Positions 53,401 to 59,862 of a DNA stretch of 64,000 bases are shown here, piece after piece (position 1 is the stretch's first letter; the number at the start of each line of letters is the position of its first letter). Location of the stretch: assembly GCF_024347055.1 (NCBI RefSeq), contig NZ_AP024896.1:434001-498000 (forward strand), read 5' to 3'. Source of the DNA: Vibrio porteresiae DSM 19223 (lineage in GTDB: Bacteria; Pseudomonadota; Gammaproteobacteria; Enterobacterales; Vibrionaceae). A program made the translations under genes and the position numbers. The notes beneath the pieces were generated by a model. That model was not told the origin of the DNA. It did no database searches and was given only the letters and a program-made list of their open reading frames with translations.

Positions 53401-53422
53401 AGGAGAACGTCAACATGTCTGA
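50405..53422 (+). CDS. soxA: Sarcosine oxidase alpha subunit
   Basis: 1005 residues, full family length. Domains in order: a ferredoxin-like N-terminus (PVSFTFNGKQYQGFEGDTVASALLANGI, about 18-45), an NAD-binding dinucleotide fold starting CDLLVVGAGPAGLMAALCAARVGARVIIADEQ near residue 172, and a GcvT-like aminomethyltransferase domain from about 600 to the end (MTIGGPNSRKLLAEL, GELSFEINV, ILRAEKGFIITGQDTDG), which binds THF and takes the methylene group. ATGA overlap with soxD. The end overlaps soxG by 8 bp. The subunit is complete with no frameshift. Confidence 0.96.
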   Translation: MSQPNRLVSGGRIERTKPVSFTFNGKQYQGFEGDTVASALLANGIDIVGRSFKYSRPRGIIAAGPEEPNAILQLGATEATQIPNVRATQQELYDGLVCTSTNGWPNVESDLMGMVGKVGANLMPPGFYYKTFMSPAKMWPTYEKYIRKAAGLGRSPTEADPDIYDHMNQHCDLLVVGAGPAGLMAALCAARVGARVIIADEQNEFGGSLLASHDIIDNKPALEWVASVVDELARYPDVLMLSRATVNGYHDHNFLTIHERLADHLKDFVGRDQARQRLHRVRANWVVLATGAHERPLVYGNNDVPGCMLASAVSTYINRYAVVPGSSLVLMTTNDNAYQTAIDWFNAGKLVSAIVDTRAHVAGELIDEARKLGINVLTGSAVIDVKGTKRVQGVMVAKINEAGDEVVGKPQLIACDTVASSGGWSPVVHLSCHTGSRPVWDEKAIGFVPGESKQRQLTAGSINGLQTLAEVIEQGYEVGQSVVTRLNYTNSATSCPKVAQQQVGEPMALFHIPHTKPTSRAPKQFVDYQNDVTASAIELATLEGFESIEHVKRYTALGFGTDQGKMGNINGMAIAAKKLGQTIPQTGTTIFRPNYTPVTFGAISGRNCDELFDPLRYTAIHEWHVAHGAKFEDVGLWKRPWYYPKSGETMQEALNRECQAVRNSVGILDASTLGKVDIQGKDAREFIGRVYSNAWAKLGVGKCRYGVMCGEDGMVFDDGVTSCLGENHFLMTTTTGGAAHVLEWLELYHQTEWPELEVYFNSVTDHWATMTIGGPNSRKLLAELTDIDLSAETFKFMDWKEGKVAGVPARVFRISFTGELSFEINVQANYAQHVWDKLFEHGEKYQLTPYGTETMHILRAEKGFIITGQDTDGSVTPYDLGMDWCVGQNKPFSFIGKRGMALAANARSARKHLVGLKTVDPKVVIPEGAQAVANPKQPIPMTMLGHVSSSYWSANLNRSIAMGFIIDGQNRMGEKVYYPLVDGRVIEAEICSPVFFDPKGERQHV

Positions 53423-54083
53423 TGTACTTTCACCTGCAAAGCAATCTCTAACACCTGCCAACTTAGTGGCCGTAATGGACCAGTACGCAGAAGCACCTGC
53501 GCATTCGCCGATTTTTGATAACCTGAAGCATCATGTGGTGAAACCCACCACCAATAAATCGGGTGTTGTGATGAAAGAGTTGGCGTTGATGGGGCACCTG
53601 ATTATCCGTGGAAACGCAGAAAACGCAGCCTTTGTTGAGGGGGTGTCTCGTGTGCTGGGATTAGCCTTACCCACTAAGCCATTGACGGCTGAAACGAATG
53701 ACGTTACCAGCATTTTATGGCTCAGCCCTGATGAATGGTTAGTGCTGTCGTCAGCCGACATGATTTACGACATTGAAGTGGCGCTGCGTGAAAAACTGAC
53801 GGGCCATTTCTCTATCGTCAATCAAAGTGGTGGGCAAACCGTTATTGAACTAACGGGGGTGAATGTGTTGGATGTGCTGAAAAAAAGCACCTCGCTGGAT
53901 GTGCATCCGACAGTATTCCCGGTCGGAAAAGTCGTGGGGTCGTTACTCGCGAAAAGTTCAGCCACCTATTATCACTGTGGTGAAAACCAATGGCGCTTAA
54001 TCGTACGACGCAGTTTTGCCGATTACATTTGGCGTTGGTTGATGGATGCCGGTAAGGAATTTGGCCTCGTTATCGAAAAATAA
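53415..54083 (+). CDS. soxG: Sarcosine oxidase gamma subunit
   Basis: 222 residues from the ATG at 53415, preceded by AGGAG within soxA; longer in-frame starts run deep into soxA and are rejected. It shows SoxG features: VSRVLGLALPTKPLTAE near residue 82, ILWLSPDEWLVLS near 100, VNQSGGQTVIELTGVNVLDVLKKSTSLDVHP near 140 and a closing RSFADYIWRWLMDAG. The fold is GcvT-like and the protein is needed for assembly of the four-subunit enzyme. It overlaps soxA by 8 bp. A 22-bp palindrome follows before purU. Confidence 0.93.
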   Translation: MSDVLSPAKQSLTPANLVAVMDQYAEAPAHSPIFDNLKHHVVKPTTNKSGVVMKELALMGHLIIRGNAENAAFVEGVSRVLGLALPTKPLTAETNDVTSILWLSPDEWLVLSSADMIYDIEVALREKLTGHFSIVNQSGGQTVIELTGVNVLDVLKKSTSLDVHPTVFPVGKVVGSLLAKSSATYYHCGENQWRLIVRRSFADYIWRWLMDAGKEFGLVIEK

Positions 54084-54089
54084 TAGGAA

Positions 54090-54111
54090 AGCCGAGCGCA
54101 TGCGCTCGGCT
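54090..54111. terminator. 22-bp perfect palindrome between soxG and purU
   Basis: AGCCGAGCGCA (54090-54100) is followed directly by its exact complement. In RNA it gives a very GC-rich hairpin; only ATTTG follows, so complete termination is doubtful and partial attenuation or an RNA-processing/stabilising element is as likely. Confidence 0.5.
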
Positions 54112-54130
54112 ATTTGCTATGGAGCAGGTT

Positions 54131-55000
54131 ATGCATACCACCCATTCAGGTTCTTGGATTTTTACCGGTAGTTGTTCGAGTCAACTGGGGACTGTTGATG
54201 TTGTGACTCGGTACATGGCGCAATCGGGCAATTACATTAACGAAATTCATTCGTTTGATGACAAAGTCCAAGGGATGTTCTTTTTACGCATTGAGTTCAC
54301 GCCAGCAACGGCAGATTTCTCTGTCGCTCACTTTAACGATGAATTCGCCACTCGTGCCGACACTTTTGCCATGAAGTGGAACTTGTCCCCGGTGACACAG
54401 AAAGAGCGCGTGGCGATTTTGGTCTCGAAGTACGACCACTGTTTAAATGATCTGTTGTTTCGTGTCCGCACTGAGCAACTCAACATCGAGATCCCGCTGA
54501 TCATCTCGAATCATCCCGATCTAGAACCGCTTGCCAAATGGCATGAGATACCGTATTACCATTTGCCTATCACACCAGAAACCAAACTCGATCAGGAAGC
54601 ACAGATACTGGCCTTGCTGGATGAATACCAGATTGATTTGACGGTTCTGGCGCGCTACATGCAAGTGCTTTCGCCACAAATGTGTCAACAACTGGATGGT
54701 AAAGCGATCAATATTCATCACTCTTTATTGCCTGGTTTTAAAGGCGCACGACCTTATCATCAGGCATGGGAAAAGGGGGTGAAGATGGTTGGTGCGACCG
54801 CACATTATGTGAATAACGATCTTGATGAAGGCCCCATCATTACCCAAGGGATTCAGCCAGTGAATCACGCGCTGTATCCAGAACAACTGATTTCCAAAGG
54901 GCAGGATATTGAACGTATTACGTTGTTCAATGCGGTTCGCTATCACGTCGAAAAACGCGTCTTTCTAAGCGGTAAACGCACAGTCGTGTTCGATAACTGA
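54131..55000 (+). CDS. purU: Formyltetrahydrofolate deformylase
   Basis: 289 residues from the ATG at 54131 (GGAG 6 bases upstream); an ATG 12 bp earlier is possible. It has an N-terminal ACT-like domain (GSCSSQLGTVDVVTRYMAQSGNYINEIHSFDD), then the formyltransferase-type catalytic half: KYDHCLNDLLFR near residue 98, VLARYMQVLSP near 170, INIHHSLLPGFKGARPYHQAWEKGVKMVGATAHYV near 190-225 with the catalytic His and Asn, and DEGPIITQ. It hydrolyses 10-formyl-THF to formate and THF. Next to sarcosine oxidase this recycles the one-carbon units released, keeping THF free. A terminator follows. Confidence 0.94.
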   Translation: MHTTHSGSWIFTGSCSSQLGTVDVVTRYMAQSGNYINEIHSFDDKVQGMFFLRIEFTPATADFSVAHFNDEFATRADTFAMKWNLSPVTQKERVAILVSKYDHCLNDLLFRVRTEQLNIEIPLIISNHPDLEPLAKWHEIPYYHLPITPETKLDQEAQILALLDEYQIDLTVLARYMQVLSPQMCQQLDGKAINIHHSLLPGFKGARPYHQAWEKGVKMVGATAHYVNNDLDEGPIITQGIQPVNHALYPEQLISKGQDIERITLFNAVRYHVEKRVFLSGKRTVVFDN

Positions 55001-55029
55001 GCTTATAGGTCATCGTTATCATTGAATCA

Positions 55030-55050
55030 GGGAGGGCGAGCCTCCCTTTT
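55030..55050 (+). terminator. Terminator of the glyA-sox-purU operon
   Basis: GGGAGG, loop GCGAG, CCTCCC then TTTTG, 30 bp after the purU stop. Confidence 0.75.
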
Positions 55051-55174
55051 GTTTACCTGAAGTGTAAGCCAGGTCGACATTAGTGGTACAAATGTCGTTT
55101 CGAAGCTCTCTCCCTATCGTTTGTTCATCGATAATGGTGAGGTAAATAAGGATATCTTTTGTCGGGGAGCGGCT

Positions 55175-56554
55175 ATGAGCATCAGTGTATTTGATCTGTT
55201 TAAAGTGGGTATTGGTCCATCGAGTTCACATACGGTCGGGCCAATGAAAGCGGCTTATCTGTTTGTCCAGGAGTTGCAGAAAAATGACCTGCTTGGACAG
55301 GTAGAGACGATCAACATTAAGCTGTTTGGCTCATTAAGTGCCACAGGGGTTGGGCATGGTACGGATAAAGCCGTCGTGATGGGCCTAATGGGGTATCAGC
55401 CCGATACGATTGATCCTTCGCTCATTGATCCTGCAATTCAAGCGGTACTCGAAACGCACTCGCTACTTCTTGCTCATACAAGGGCCGTTCATTTTGACTG
55501 GAAAAGTGACCTCCTGTTTGACGCCCAAGTGCTTGATTACCATCCAAACGCCATGATGCTGACGGTATACGACCATGCGCAACACATGCTCAAGCAGAAA
55601 ACCTACTATTCTGTTGGTGGTGGTTTCGTCCTTGATGAGCAAGATGTTGCTGACTTGGCGCAAGAGCAACATCAAACCACGCTTCCTTATCCCTACCGCA
55701 GTGGCCAAATGCTGTTGGATATCTGTGCCAAAGAACAGTTACGCATCAGCGATGTAGTGTTGCAAAACGAATGCGCTTTACGCAGTGAGTCAGACGTCAA
55801 AGCCGCGATTTATCAGTTGTGGAAAGTGATGCAAGAGTGCATTGCCAATGGCATTGAAAACACGGGTATTTTACCTGGAGGGCTGAATGTGAAGCGGCGT
55901 GCGGCGTCACTGCATAATGCCCTAATTCAAGCGTCTGAACACGACGTAATTTACTCCACATTAAGTGGCATGGATTGGGTCAATCTGTTTGCGTTAGCCG
56001 TGAATGAAGAAAATGCAGCAGGAGGGCGAATGGTGACGGCGCCCACGAATGGTGCAGCGGGCATTATCCCTGCGGTATTGATGTATCACATGCGTTTTCA
56101 TACCAAAGCGAAACCCAAAGATGTGGTGACGTTTTTCCTTGCGGCAACCGCGGTGGGCTCCCTGTGCAAAATGAATGCGTCCATTTCCGGTGCCGAAGTC
56201 GGTTGCCAAGGGGAAGTGGGATCCGCTAGTGCAATGGCGGCAGCGGGACTTGCTGAAGTGTTAGGTGGCACACCTGAACAGGTTGAAAATGCCGCGGAAA
56301 TTGCCCTTGAACATAACCTAGGTTTGACCTGCGATCCGGTCGGAGGATTAGTGCAAGTGCCTTGTATTGAACGCAATGCCATTGCCGCAGTAAAAGCGAT
56401 AAACGCAGCGAACATGGCGTTACGTGGTGATGGTCAGCACTTTATCTCACTTGATAAAGTGATTCGAACCATGCGTGATACGGGATTAGACATGCAAGAT
56501 AAGTACAAAGAGACTTCCCGTGGAGGGTTGGCGGTGAATGCGATTGAATGTTAA
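55175..56554 (+). CDS. sdaA: L-serine ammonia-lyase (iron-sulfur)
   Basis: 459 residues from the ATG at 55175 (GGGGAGC upstream); an earlier in-frame start adds 18 residues with no ribosome binding site. It deaminates L-serine to pyruvate and ammonia. The N-terminal beta domain carries SVFDLFKVGIGPSSSHTVGPMKAA; the alpha domain has GGRMVTAPTNGAAGIIPAVL near residue 285, and the cluster cysteines lie in GAEVGCQGEVGSASAMAAAG, GLTCDPVGG and VQVPCIERN. It is placed between purU and gbdR with its own promoter. It drains the serine made by GlyA. E. coli SdaA and SdaB are equally good name donors. Confidence 0.94.
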   Translation: MSISVFDLFKVGIGPSSSHTVGPMKAAYLFVQELQKNDLLGQVETINIKLFGSLSATGVGHGTDKAVVMGLMGYQPDTIDPSLIDPAIQAVLETHSLLLAHTRAVHFDWKSDLLFDAQVLDYHPNAMMLTVYDHAQHMLKQKTYYSVGGGFVLDEQDVADLAQEQHQTTLPYPYRSGQMLLDICAKEQLRISDVVLQNECALRSESDVKAAIYQLWKVMQECIANGIENTGILPGGLNVKRRAASLHNALIQASEHDVIYSTLSGMDWVNLFALAVNEENAAGGRMVTAPTNGAAGIIPAVLMYHMRFHTKAKPKDVVTFFLAATAVGSLCKMNASISGAEVGCQGEVGSASAMAAAGLAEVLGGTPEQVENAAEIALEHNLGLTCDPVGGLVQVPCIERNAIAAVKAINAANMALRGDGQHFISLDKVIRTMRDTGLDMQDKYKETSRGGLAVNAIEC

Positions 56555-56894
56555 AAAAATAAGCAAAAAGGTTAACTTGGTGCGCTTAGTGTTTTATATG
56601 TGTTACTAAATAGTGCAATCGATCAAACATGGTGCGATTTGGGTGGATTTTTCATCGATCCAGAAGAGGGTAAAGAAAAAAACAGTAGGGAAAGAGAGAG
56701 GTAACTCTATGATTCTTTAGTGGTATGAATGTCAAGATGTGCGGTTGGTTTAATTAGTAACAAAAAATTCACAGGGAACGAAGATTAGGCGCATTAATTG
56801 CAAAACTATTTATGCTCAACGTTATCAATAAATGCTGAATAGTGATGTTATAAAAAAAGATCTCCACAATCTTAATAATGCAATGGAGTGTGCC
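56555..56894. promoter_or_regulatory. Region between sdaA and gbdR, 340 bp
   Basis: A/T-rich, and must carry the gbdR promoter. The leading A-rich bases after sdaA do not form a clear hairpin. An in-frame ATG at 56832 would extend gbdR but lacks a ribosome binding site. No operator can be named. Confidence 0.35.
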
Positions 56895-58031
56895 ATGTCA
56901 GAGTCGCTAAATATACTCGATGAACGAGTGAATAAGGAAGTCAATCGTATCGGTTTTTTATTGTTGAATAATTTTACGATGTTAGCGTTAGCGTCTGCGG
57001 TCGATCCGCTGCGTATGGCGAATCAATTAACCGGTAAGACTTTGTATGACTGGTATATTATTAGTGAAGATGGATTAGGGGTGAAAGCCAGTGATGGCAT
57101 CACGGTTACTCCCGATATGTCCATGAGCCAAGCGCCTCAATTAGATACCTTAATTGTGGTGGGCGGAGTTAATATTGTGCGCAGCTATACAAGAAAGCAA
57201 GTGAGTTGGCTGCAATCATTAGCACGTAAACATATTCGCCTTGGTGGAGTATGCACCGGGCCTTACTTATTAGCTGAAGCTGGATTGCTCGATGGCTACA
57301 ATTGTAGTGTTCATTGGGAATGTTTAGCGACGCTTCAGGAGCGGCATCCGCGTGTGAATTGTCTAAATCATCTATTCGTTATTGACCGTGACCGCATGAC
57401 ATGCAGTGGTGGTTCAGTGCCTTTGGATATGATGATCACTATGATTCAAAAGGATTTTGGTAGAGAATTAGGGTCGAGTATTTCCGAAATGTTTATCTGC
57501 GATCGTGTGCGTGGAGAAAACGATTATCAACGTGTGCCGCTCAAACATATGTTGGGTACGGCCCAGCCTAAATTGGTTGAAACGATCACTCTTATGGAAG
57601 CGAATATCGAAGAAGTGATTGAATTAGATGAATTAGCCAGTTACGTCGGATTATCGCGTCGTCAGTTGGAACGACTATTTCAGAAATATTTACAATGTTC
57701 ACCATCGAAATATTATCTCAAACTGCGTTTATATCGCGCTAGACAATTATTACGTCAAACAACTATGTCGATTATTGATATTGCTACCGCGTGTGGATTT
57801 GTCTCTTCACCACATTTTAGTAAGTGTTATCGCCTACATATTGGCATTTCACCCAAGGCTGAGCGTATCGGGTCACAAGTGGGTGTATTGGCACAAAATA
57901 ATCCAATAGCACCAGTAATCAATAACGGTAAAGTGATGCAACTCATAGATGATAAAATTCCTCTGTGGCGCTCTTCTAAGGCACTTTTTGAAGCGCAATA
58001 TGAACCAACTTATGGCTCTGTTTCTATTTAA
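56895..58031 (+). CDS. gbdR: GbdR, AraC-family activator of glycine betaine catabolism
   Basis: 378 residues from the ATG at 56895, where GGAG lies 6 bases upstream. N-terminal DJ-1/GATase-1-like sensor domain: RIGFLLLNNFTMLALASAVDPLRMANQL near residue 20, VKASDGITVTPDMSMSQAPQLDTLIVVGGVN, and GGVCTGPYLLAEAGLLDGYNCSVHWE near 120. C-terminal AraC double helix-turn-helix: IELDELASYVGLSRRQLERLFQKYLQCSPSKYYLKLRLYRARQLL and IIDIATACGFVSSPHFSKCYRLHIGISPK. It resembles Pseudomonas GbdR along its whole length, including LKHMLGTAQPKL. GbdR responds to glycine betaine and dimethylglycine and activates gbc, dgc and sox operons in Pseudomonas. Confidence 0.9.
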   Translation: MSESLNILDERVNKEVNRIGFLLLNNFTMLALASAVDPLRMANQLTGKTLYDWYIISEDGLGVKASDGITVTPDMSMSQAPQLDTLIVVGGVNIVRSYTRKQVSWLQSLARKHIRLGGVCTGPYLLAEAGLLDGYNCSVHWECLATLQERHPRVNCLNHLFVIDRDRMTCSGGSVPLDMMITMIQKDFGRELGSSISEMFICDRVRGENDYQRVPLKHMLGTAQPKLVETITLMEANIEEVIELDELASYVGLSRRQLERLFQKYLQCSPSKYYLKLRLYRARQLLRQTTMSIIDIATACGFVSSPHFSKCYRLHIGISPKAERIGSQVGVLAQNNPIAPVINNGKVMQLIDDKIPLWRSSKALFEAQYEPTYGSVSI

Positions 58032-58052
58032 TACCTGATTCATCATTAAAAG

Positions 58053-58080
58053 AACACCGCTCTTTGGGGCGGTGTTTTTT
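58053..58080 (+). terminator. Terminator of gbdR
   Basis: AACACCGC (58053-58060), 8-base loop, GCGGTGTT (58069-58076) and T-run, 21 bp after the stop. Confidence 0.85.
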
Positions 58081-58157
58081 TATATAGAAATGACGTAATA
58101 AGTTGCGCAAAGGGGATTTCAAATGCCGTTTTCAGAACAGTTTTAAAACGAGTGAAT

Positions 58158-58195
58158 ACCTATTCTGGTACTAACAGAAAACAGAGAGAATAGGT
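58158..58195 (+). promoter_or_regulatory. Hairpin covering the ribosome binding site of the dipeptidase-like gene
   Basis: ACCTATTCT (58158-58166) and its exact complement AGAATAGGT (58187-58195) enclose a 20-base loop. The right arm contains the AGG of the AGGTGA ribosome binding site (58192-58197) that lies 4 bases before the ATG at 58202, so the folded form should hinder translation start. Confidence 0.45.
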
Positions 58196-58201
58196 GAGTA
58201 G

Positions 58202-59179
58202 ATGAACGCAACGGATTTGCATAATGATGCCATCGTCATTGACGGATTGGTCATCGCAAAGTGGGAACGCGCATTGTTTCAAGATATGCGTGAAGGTGGA
58301 TTAACTGCCGCCAACTGCACCGTATCAGTGTGGGAAGGCTTCCAACACACTGTGAATAACATTGTTGCAATGAACAATCTGTTGGAAGAAAACAGTGACT
58401 TAGTCTTAAAAGTTAACAGTACCGCTGATATTCGCCGCGCCAAGCAGGAAGGCAAAACTGGCGTAATGATGGGATTTCAAAATGCCCACGCTTTTGAAGA
58501 CCAAATTGGTTATGTTCAAGTCTTTAAAGACCTCGGCGTCGGTGTCGTGCAGATGTGTTATAACACCCAAAACCTGGTGGGGACAGGGTGTTATGAGCGT
58601 GATGGTGGCTTATCGGGGTTTGGCCATGAAATCGTCGCGGAAATGAATAAAGTCGGTATGATGTGCGACCTCTCTCATGTGGGCGCGAAAACGTCCCAAG
58701 AGGTGATTCTCGCCTCACAAAAACCAGTATGTTACTCGCACTGCTTACCGAGCGGCTTAAAAGATCATCCACGCAATAAATCCGATGAAGAGATCAAATT
58801 CATTGCCGAGCATGGTGGGTTTGTTGGCGTGACCATGTTTGCCCCTTTCTTAAAAAACGGCATTCACTCCACGATAGACGATTACGTTGAGGCGATTGCT
58901 TACATCTTTAATCTGGTTGGTGAAGACCACATTGGTATCGGTACCGATTTTACCCAAGGTCAAGACCAACCTTTCTTTGAATGGCTGACACACGACAAAG
59001 GCTACGCGCGTCGTTTGACCAATTTCGGTGAAATCATCAACCCAGAAGGCATCCGCACATTGGGCGAATTTCCTAATCTAACTGCTGCGCTACTGAAGCA
59101 CGGTTTCAGTGAATCGCAAGTGCGCAAAATCATGGGTGAAAACTGGTTACGTGTTTTAGGCGAAGTGTGGGGCGAATAG
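58202..59179 (+). CDS. Renal-dipeptidase-like (M19) protein of the betaine cluster, degenerate metal site
   Basis: 325 residues, M19 fold, close to the PA5396-type protein beside Pseudomonas dgcAB. Preserved: His159 (DLSHVG), His180 (CYSHC), Arg/Asn in HPRNKSDEE and Asp249 (GIGTDFTQG). The usual first ligands, DGHxD, read DGLVI here (Leu16, Ile18), and the bridging Glu position is Gln93 (GFQNAHAF). Thus three of five family zinc ligands are changed. The nearby His7 and Asp9 (LHND) might substitute, but their place fits the common N-terminal helix. A peptide bond substrate is doubtful; a role with a betaine-derived compound or no catalysis is possible. First gene of the dgc operon. Confidence 0.82.
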   Translation: MNATDLHNDAIVIDGLVIAKWERALFQDMREGGLTAANCTVSVWEGFQHTVNNIVAMNNLLEENSDLVLKVNSTADIRRAKQEGKTGVMMGFQNAHAFEDQIGYVQVFKDLGVGVVQMCYNTQNLVGTGCYERDGGLSGFGHEIVAEMNKVGMMCDLSHVGAKTSQEVILASQKPVCYSHCLPSGLKDHPRNKSDEEIKFIAEHGGFVGVTMFAPFLKNGIHSTIDDYVEAIAYIFNLVGEDHIGIGTDFTQGQDQPFFEWLTHDKGYARRLTNFGEIINPEGIRTLGEFPNLTAALLKHGFSESQVRKIMGENWLRVLGEVWGE

Positions 59180-59234
59180 CCGCACTATTGGCTCAGTAAA
59201 GAGCACATCATGTTATGGAAAGGGAGAATTCGAT

Positions 59235-59765
59235 ATGACCACACATGCACCTGAACTGCCGATCGTCGTGGACGATGAGACCGGTGTTTGGACCACCGAT
59301 GCACTGCCAATGCTTTATGTGCCTCGCCATTTTTTCGTTAATAACCACATTGGCATTGAAGAGGAGTTAGGCGCCGAACGCTATGCAGAAATCCTCTACA
59401 AAGCCGGTTATAAGTCGGCTTACTACTGGTGTGAAAAAGAGGCGAAAGAGCACGGATTAGTCGGCCGTGAAATTTTTGATCACTACATGAAGCGTTTATC
59501 ACAACGTGGTTGGGGATTTTTCATCACCGAGCATTTGGATATTGAGAAAGGCGAGGCTCGTGTGCGTTTAGAGCACTCCTGCTTTGTTTACCAATACGGC
59601 AAAGTCAATCGCAAAGTGGATTACATGTTCACCGGCTGGTTCGCTGGCGCGATGGATCAAATTGCGCACAGCATGGGTCTGACGGTGAAAACACAAGCCG
59701 TTCAAACTCAAAGTGGTGCTGAAGAAGGGTGTGATGTTGGACGATTTGAAGTCACACCTCTCTAA
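59235..59765 (+). CDS. DUF5943 protein of the dgc cluster (4VR-like)
   Basis: 176 residues, soluble; the family is known as the gene between the dipeptidase and dgcA in betaine clusters (PA5397-like). A DDETGVWTTDALPMLYVPRHFFVNNH opening is followed by a helical middle (YAEILYKAGYKSAYYWCEKEAKEHG) and a C-terminal strand part ending EEGCDVGRFEVTPL, which resembles the end of V4R/4-vinyl-reductase domains that bind small ligands or metals through a late Cys. Ribosome binding site AAGGGAG. No biochemical role is established; co-location with the demethylases is the only clue. Confidence 0.8.
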   Translation: MTTHAPELPIVVDDETGVWTTDALPMLYVPRHFFVNNHIGIEEELGAERYAEILYKAGYKSAYYWCEKEAKEHGLVGREIFDHYMKRLSQRGWGFFITEHLDIEKGEARVRLEHSCFVYQYGKVNRKVDYMFTGWFAGAMDQIAHSMGLTVKTQAVQTQSGAEEGCDVGRFEVTPL

Positions 59766-59862
59766 TAAAAAACGCATTCATAACGATTAGTAAAGTAAGC
59801 ATTGTCAAGGAAGACAGCCTTACGCTTTGATTGAAAAGGTAAGGCTGGTGCAGAGGTGAAGC

